Assembly: GCF_002100145.1 (NCBI RefSeq)
Contig: NZ_JXQD01000008.1
Location: 1-64,000, forward strand
From: Vibrio sp. qd031
GTDB taxonomy: Bacteria > Pseudomonadota > Gammaproteobacteria > Enterobacterales > Vibrionaceae
Direction: 5' to 3'
Length of the DNA stretch: 64,000 nucleotides
The position numbers were made by a program, and so were the translations under genes. Under the pieces are notes generated by a model. That model had not been told where the DNA came from. It did no database searches and saw nothing but the letters and a program-made list of their open reading frames with translations. Of the stretch, positions 58,518 to 64,000 are shown piece after piece (position 1 is the stretch's first letter; each line of letters starts with the position of its first letter).

Positions 58518-58548
58518 TAAATAATAACAATTCTCATTATCATGTCAA
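58518..58548 (-). promoter_or_regulatory. ryhB promoter with Fur box
   Basis: On the minus strand TTGACA (58543-58548) and TATTAT (58521-58526) are 16 bases apart, a strong sigma-70 promoter. Overlapping it, GATAATGAGAATTGTTATT (58523-58541) matches the 19-bp Fur box at 15 positions. Iron-loaded Fur should block the promoter directly. Confidence 0.9.
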
Positions 58549-58590
58549 GCCTGTGGCGACAAGTTGTTCAACTATTTTTTACCAACCGAC

Positions 58591-58653
58591 GGGGGATGCT
58601 GCGCGGTGAGGGGCGAGAGGCGAGGAGCGAGAGGCGAGAGGCGAGAGGCGAGG
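58591..58653. repeat. GC-rich low-complexity array downstream of the GNAT gene
   Basis: The core is repeated gaggcgag / gagaggc words (58612-58652), preceded by gggggatgctgcgcggtgagggg. It abuts the stop codon of the GNAT gene at 58654. The vocabulary is the reverse complement of the arrays at 1650-1883 and 10782-10947. Confidence 0.8.
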
Positions 58654-59091
58654 CTAAAGATTTTTTTGAAAATAGAGCCTGTTTTCCAGTGGGTTGGGAT
58701 GCGCTTCGGTGGCCACAATGAGGTATCGGTTTTTCACTAGCATATGGATCATTTGAGGAAACTGATTACGCGTCTTAACGTTAATAGACCGATAACCTTG
58801 CTGCTTGGCCCACTTTTCTTGCTCATTAAGAAGAGCCTGTGCCACACCATAGCCTCTTGCAGAGGGCAGTACGCCGCCTAGCCAGCTGTAAAACTGGTGG
58901 CCACTTTGCTCATACCCTATCTTTACGCCAGCCGCTTGACCATCAACAAACGCAATCAAAATAAGTGAGCGCTTGCCGTCTAGTCGAGCGCTCACATCAC
59001 TATTGGTGACAGGAGATGCAAACTCTGGGATGGCTTGCAGTACGGGTAGCGCCTCTTCTATAGAGGCGCTTCGAATCTCTAAGTGACTCAT
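58654..59091 (-). CDS. GNAT family N-acetyltransferase
   Basis: This 145-residue, single-domain GNAT protein has the acetyl-CoA-binding region GGVLPSARGYGVAQALLNEQ, close to the R/Q-x-x-G-x-G/A loop. WAKQQGYRSINVKTRN follows. The substrate (small molecule or protein) cannot be told from sequence. The gene begins two bases after the end of hemB on the same strand, so the two are probably co-transcribed. Its stop borders the GC-rich array. Confidence 0.88.
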   Translation of the reverse strand: MSHLEIRSASIEEALPVLQAIPEFASPVTNSDVSARLDGKRSLILIAFVDGQAAGVKIGYEQSGHQFYSWLGGVLPSARGYGVAQALLNEQEKWAKQQGYRSINVKTRNQFPQMIHMLVKNRYLIVATEAHPNPLENRLYFQKNL

Positions 59092-59093
59092 GC

Positions 59094-60134
<1,041 letters not shown>

Positions 60135-60294
60135 TTAACACTGCCTGCATCATACCACTGCTTAATGTAGAGAGCTGCGAAAAAGGGCAAAAAGCTGATC
60201 GGAATAGGCATCTTGTTCGCGCAAACAAATCCTCTATTAGCCGCCTTGCCATACTAGGGTATAATTGCTCAATAACAGGACTAATGAGACGGCT

Positions 60295-61062
60295 ATGATT
60301 GATTCACACGCCCATATTTATGCCACTGAGTTTGACGCAGACCGAGACGATGTGGTGGCGCGAGCCAAAGCGCAAGGCATTCAAAAAATTCTATTACCCA
60401 ATATCGACCTCGACTCCATTTCACCCATGCTCGAAACGGAAGCGGCGTATCCAGATGTGTGTCATGCCATGATGGGGCTGCACCCATGCTACGTTGATGG
60501 CAATGTGGACCAAACATTGAAGACCATAGAGTCATGGTTTGACAAAAGAGAGTTTATTGCTGTGGGTGAGATTGGTATTGATCTCTATTGGGACAAAACA
60601 TTTCGCCACGAACAAGAACGCGCCTTTATCACTCAACTTAACTGGGCAAAACAGCGTGATTTGCCGGTCGTCATCCATACCCGTGATTCGATTGAAGAAA
60701 CACTCGCCTTGCTCAAAGCGGAACAAGACGGTTCACTACGTGGCGTGTTCCACTGTTTTGGTGGCACGCTGGATGAAGCTAAAGCGATAAACGATGTAGG
60801 GTTTCATTTAGGACTTGGTGGCGTCTCTACATTCAAAAATGGTGGGATGGATGTGGTGATCCCTCACCTCGACATGCAATGGGTCATCCTAGAAACGGAC
60901 TGCCCTTATCTAGCGCCTGTTCCTCACAGAGGTAAACGCAATGAGCCAGCATTCACCAGTTTAGTGGCAGAAAAAGTCGCTCAACTGCGTGATACACCGG
61001 TGTCTGACATAGATGCGATCACAACCCACAATACGCTGAGTCTCTTTAACCTTTCGCTTTAA
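60295..61062 (+). CDS. tatD: TatD family metal-dependent hydrolase
   Basis: TatD is a TIM-barrel metallo-nuclease (3'-5' exonuclease in E. coli); despite its name it is not needed for Tat export. Metal-binding residues appear in MIDSHAHIY, VGEIGID, HTRD, FHCFGG and ETDCPYLAP. I chose ATG at 60295, which gives 255 residues and the usual family start. The frame is also open from 60265 but without support. It is convergent with tatC and shares a terminator with it. Confidence 0.95.
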   Translation: MIDSHAHIYATEFDADRDDVVARAKAQGIQKILLPNIDLDSISPMLETEAAYPDVCHAMMGLHPCYVDGNVDQTLKTIESWFDKREFIAVGEIGIDLYWDKTFRHEQERAFITQLNWAKQRDLPVVIHTRDSIEETLALLKAEQDGSLRGVFHCFGGTLDEAKAINDVGFHLGLGGVSTFKNGGMDVVIPHLDMQWVILETDCPYLAPVPHRGKRNEPAFTSLVAEKVAQLRDTPVSDIDAITTHNTLSLFNLSL

Positions 61063-61069
61063 ACACTAA

Positions 61070-61104
61070 AAAGGGCCATATCACTCAATGATATGGCCCT
61101 TTAT
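61070..61104. terminator. Bidirectional terminator between tatD and tatC
   Basis: A perfect 14-bp stem (aaagggccatatca / tgatatggcccttt) with the loop ctcaa is flanked by A-runs on the left and T on the right. It can serve both convergent genes, and it starts a few bases after the tatD stop. Confidence 0.9.
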
Positions 61105-61120
61105 TCAATGCGTATGCCCC

Positions 61121-61870
61121 CTACTCTTTGGCATCTTGTTGCGGCTTGGTATAAAAGCGAGCAAACAACAGACCAACCTCAAACAAAATCAGCATCGGTA
61201 CCGCCAAAAGCGTCTGTGAAATCACATCTGGTGGGGTTAGCATCATGCCAACGATAAACGCTGCCACTACCACATAAGGGCGTTTTTTCTTTAACGATGG
61301 AACATCGGTGGCACCGGTCCAACACAGCAAAATAATCGCAACCGGCACTTCAAAAGCGATCCCAAATGCTAGAAACAGCGCCAGTACAAAGTCCAGATAA
61401 CTAGCAATATCAGTAGCAAATTCGACGCCACCTAGTGAAATCGCGGTAAAAAAGCCAAACACCAATGGAAACACCACGAAGTAAGCAAACGCCACACCGC
61501 AATAAAACAGCAATGAACTTGAGAAAAGAAGTGGCATGACTAGCTTTTTCTCGTGTTTGTACAGCGCCGGTGCAACAAAGGCCCAGACCTGATACAGAAT
61601 CAATGGCACCGCAACAAACACTGATGCAATAAGGGTAAGTTTTAACGGCGTGAAGAAGGGTGAAGCCACATCGGTGGCAATCATTGTTGCTCCTTCAGGC
61701 AACCTGTCAATTAGCGGTTTAGAAATAAATTCGTAAATATCACCGGAGAAGTAGATCAATCCAATGAACACGACCAACACTGCGGCAATCGCCTTTATCA
61801 AGCGATCACGCAGTTCCAGTAAATGGCTAATGAGCGGCTGAGTGTTTTCCACAGAGTCGTTTGCTGACAT
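61121..61870 (-). CDS. tatC: Sec-independent protein translocase TatC
   Basis: TatC is the inner-membrane receptor for twin-arginine signal peptides. The 249 residues include six transmembrane helices. Conserved N-terminal features are [13 protein letters not shown], the periplasmic loop with FFTPLKLTL and the [17 protein letters not shown] block. It is the last gene of the ubiB-tatA-tatB-tatC run. Confidence 0.96.
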   Translation of the reverse strand: MSANDSVENTQPLISHLLELRDRLIKAIAAVLVVFIGLIYFSGDIYEFISKPLIDRLPEGATMIATDVASPFFTPLKLTLIASVFVAVPLILYQVWAFVAPALYKHEKKLVMPLLFSSSLLFYCGVAFAYFVVFPLVFGFFTAISLGGVEFATDIASYLDFVLALFLAFGIAFEVPVAIILLCWTGATDVPSLKKKRPYVVVAAFIVGMMLTPPDVISQTLLAVPMLILFEVGLLFARFYTKPQQDAKE

Positions 61871-61897
61871 AATTTTCTTAAAACCTTGAAGGTATCG

Positions 61898-62299
61898 CTA
61901 GTCTGTTTTTGCCGCTGAGTCAGGCTTTACCTGACTGGCCGCAGACCTACTGCTTTGAGCTTGTGTCTCTGACGCAGACGAAGCTAGTGAAGATGACGCA
62001 GATTTGTCTGCGTAAGGTCTTGTCACAGATTGCGCTGCCGCCTTTAACTCTTCAACGGAGCGACGCAACTCTGGATCAAGCTCTTCCATCCCCATTTTTT
62101 CGGCTTTTTTTAAGTTATCGTGCATCTCTTGCACTTTGAGTTCATGATTTAATTCATCTTTTACATTATTGGCCATAGATTTGGCCGAGTTGATGAATTT
62201 CATCACCGAGCGAATAGCGACCGGAAGTCGTTCCGGCCCTAGTACCACTAAGCCCAAAATCGAGATTAAGATCAGTTCCCAAAAGCCTACGTCAAACAC
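61898..62299 (-). CDS. tatB: Sec-independent protein translocase TatB
   Basis: TatB works with TatC in substrate recognition. The protein of 133 residues has the N-terminal transmembrane helix and hinge [26 protein letters not shown]. An amphipathic helix follows, then a disordered Ser/Ala/Gln-rich tail. It starts three bases after the tatA stop. Confidence 0.96.
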   Translation of the reverse strand: MFDVGFWELILISILGLVVLGPERLPVAIRSVMKFINSAKSMANNVKDELNHELKVQEMHDNLKKAEKMGMEELDPELRRSVEELKAAAQSVTRPYADKSASSSLASSASETQAQSSRSAASQVKPDSAAKTD

Positions 62300-62302
62300 A
62301 GA

Positions 62303-62545
62303 TTATCCTTGCTCTTTTTGCTTATCTTTGTCTAGGTCTTCAGCGGTAGCGGATTCTTTATGCTCGATGTTCTTGTCGAAATCAGCGTCTTTAGATGCGG
62401 GTTTAGTTTCGTCATCGGACATCGCTTTTTTAAAGCCTTTTACTGCTGAACCGAGATCACCGCCAATGTTTCTGAGCTTTTTAGTTCCGAACAACAAAAT
62501 CACAATCACTGCAATGATCAACAACTGCGGCCAACTAATACCCAT
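62303..62545 (-). CDS. tatA: Sec-independent protein translocase TatA
   Basis: TatA polymerises to form the Tat transport pore. This 80-residue protein has one transmembrane helix ([17 protein letters not shown]) and the [14 protein letters not shown] hinge. An amphipathic helix (AVKGFKKAM) and a charged tail follow. It lies 17 bases after ubiB. Confidence 0.96.
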   Translation of the reverse strand: MGISWPQLLIIAVIVILLFGTKKLRNIGGDLGSAVKGFKKAMSDDETKPASKDADFDKNIEHKESATAEDLDKDKQKEQG

Positions 62546-62562
62546 GATATTTCCCTCTATAC

Positions 62563-64000
62563 CTATCTTTTACGATACGTTAGCCAACTACTTAGCCAAC
62601 ATACGCTACCACCACCAGCACTTATGTACGCTAATGATTCGAAATTTCCTATAAAAAGTATGCTAGAGCATACGATTAAAGTCGCACCAACACCAAATAA
62701 AAATTGCCCTTTAGCGTGTCTTTGCTTGGTTTGATGATAATTACTGTAGAAACGCTCTACATTGCCAGAAAAACGTTTCATCTGTGTTAAATTGTCGTAC
62801 ACCAACTCGGGAAACTCTGGCAATCGCTCTGCCCAGAACGGCGCTTTTTCTTTTACCGCTTTAATCACCGCTTGTGGGCCAAGCTGTTGTTTCATCCACT
62901 GCTCTAAGAATGGCTTAGCGGTATCCCACAAATCCAATTGTGGATAAAGCTGCCGTCCAAGGCCTTCGACATACAGTAGCGTTTTTTGCAACAAAACGAG
63001 CTGAGGCTGCACTTCCATATTGAAGCGCCTTGCGGTGTTAAACAGATTGAGTAACACATGGCCAAAAGAGATTTCGCACAGCGGTTTTGCAAAAATAGGC
63101 TCACACACCATGCGGATGGCAAACTCAAACTCTTGCACATTGGTATCAGCAGGCACCCAACCAGAATCGACGTGCAACTGTGCAACTTGTTGATAATCAC
63201 GATTGAAAAATGCCAAGAAGTTTTCGGCTAAATAACGTTTATCTTCAGTATTGAGCGTCCCTACAATTCCGCAATCCAGACCGATCCACATTGGATTTTC
63301 AGGATGTTGTGGCTTAACAAACACATTACCGGGGTGCATATCAGCATGGAAAAAGCTGTCTCTAAATACCTGGGTGAAGAAAACACTGACTCCACGTTCC
63401 GCCAACAACTTCATATTGGTGCCATTGGCTTGCAAGGTTTCAATGTCTGACACTTGAATGCCGTAGATACGCTCTGAAACCATTAAGGTTTCACTGCTAA
63501 AGTCTGGCAGCACTTCGGGAACATACAGCTCTTCACTGCCTTCAAAGTTGCGTCTTAGTTGAATGGCATTCGCCGCTTCTCTGCGCAGATCCAGCTCGTC
63601 GAGCAATGTTTTTTCGTATTCACGGACCACTTCCACAGGCTTTAGACGAGCAGCCTCTGGTATTTTCGCTACCATTTTTGCCAAGCGATACATCAACTTT
63701 ATGTCGGCATCAATCACTGGTCGAATGTCTGGGCGGATCACTTTCAGAACAATTTCTTGTCCGGTCTGCTTAACTCGAGCAGTATGCACCTGAGCTATGG
63801 ACGCTGACGCTAACGGCTCAATATCGAAGTCATCAAACCACGTTTCTATCGCACCACCTAGCGCTACTTCCATCTGCTGCTTGGCCAACACACCATCAAA
63901 AGGCGCCACTTGGTCTTGCAACAACGCTAACTCGTCAGCAATGTGAGGAGGAAACAGATCGCGACGCGTGGACATCATTTGTCCAAACTTAATCCACACG
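62563..64000 (-). CDS. ubiB: Ubiquinone biosynthesis kinase-like protein UbiB (5' end outside the window)
   Basis: UbiB is a membrane-associated atypical kinase/ATPase needed for ubiquinone synthesis. The 478 residues visible begin inside the conserved KxGQ-type motif ([18 protein letters not shown]). About 65 N-terminal residues are therefore missing; the true start lies beyond base 64000. Kinase-like blocks include [12 protein letters not shown] and IGLDCGIVG. The two C-terminal transmembrane helices are [20 protein letters not shown] and [17 protein letters not shown]. It is followed by tatABC, the standard gammaproteobacterial order. Confidence 0.95.
   Translation of the reverse strand, partial: VWIKFGQMMSTRRDLFPPHIADELALLQDQVAPFDGVLAKQQMEVALGGAIETWFDDFDIEPLASASIAQVHTARVKQTGQEIVLKVIRPDIRPVIDADIKLMYRLAKMVAKIPEAARLKPVEVVREYEKTLLDELDLRREAANAIQLRRNFEGSEELYVPEVLPDFSSETLMVSERIYGIQVSDIETLQANGTNMKLLAERGVSVFFTQVFRDSFFHADMHPGNVFVKPQHPENPMWIGLDCGIVGTLNTEDKRYLAENFLAFFNRDYQQVAQLHVDSGWVPADTNVQEFEFAIRMVCEPIFAKPLCEISFGHVLLNLFNTARRFNMEVQPQLVLLQKTLLYVEGLGRQLYPQLDLWDTAKPFLEQWMKQQLGPQAVIKAVKEKAPFWAERLPEFPELVYDNLTQMKRFSGNVERFYSNYHQTKQRHAKGQFLFGVGATLIVCSSILFIGNFESLAYISAGGGSVCWLSSWLTYRKR

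Overview
The window looks like chromosome I of a Vibrio or a close Vibrionaceae relative. The evidence is gene content and order: bioH-comF-nfuA, greB-ompR-envZ, a complete type II secretion operon next to nudE/cysQ and hslRO-pckA, the yihY-dtd-yiiD trio beside typA and glnA-glnL-glnG, the engB / Spot 42 / polA / RyhB / hemB block, and ubiB-tatABC with tatD. Protein sequences are of Vibrio type throughout. I saw no rRNA, tRNA, prophage or CRISPR array. The species cannot be named from the sequence alone.

Layout. 1-163: a GC-rich 7-bp tandem repeat. 163-3324: nfuA, comF, bioH and a small Vibrio-type protein. 3469-10781: tex, a periplasmic protein with two retropepsin-like motifs, greB, and the OmpR/EnvZ two-component system. 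10782-12372: a repeat-filled convergent junction, then cysQ and nudE. 12548-24002: gspC to gspN on the minus strand, a whole type II secretion system. 24143-27770: the heat-shock genes hslR-hslO under a sigma-32-like promoter, then pckA. 27829-38966: an AsmA-like protein, then a probable accessory cassette of two large lipoproteins, a subtilisin-like protease with a divergent CFI-box-like C-terminus, and a RAYT transposase followed by four copies of its probable REP-type element. 38968-47945: yiiD-type gene, dtd, yihY, typA, and the nitrogen regulon core glnA-glnL-glnG. 48158-54609: add, hemN with an FNR-like site, a DUF2489 gene, yihI, a methyltransferase, a CsrB-like small RNA, cytochrome c4 and engB. 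54857-60110: Spot 42, polA, RyhB with a Fur-box promoter, a GNAT gene and hemB. 60295-64000: tatD, tatABC and a 5'-truncated ubiB.

How parts work together. The gsp operon builds the envelope-spanning secretion machine. GlnL and GlnG sense and answer nitrogen status, and NtrC-type sites plus a sigma-54 promoter lie in front of glnA. The window also encodes three global-regulator RNAs: Spot 42 (carbon), RyhB (iron) and a CsrB-family decoy (CsrA sequestration).

Most notable: (1) gspI has its ribosome-binding site and prepilin leader one base out of frame with its body across a run of seven A; (2) the lipoprotein/lipoprotein/protease cassette, whose two lipoproteins share an Ile-Ile-Ile-Asp C-terminus and whose protease gene begins directly after a terminator-like hairpin; (3) the RAYT gene with an array of about 125-bp units filling the space to the next stop codon; (4) GC-rich 'gaggcgag' arrays at four gene borders; (5) the CsrB-like RNA between the methyltransferase and cytochrome c4 genes.
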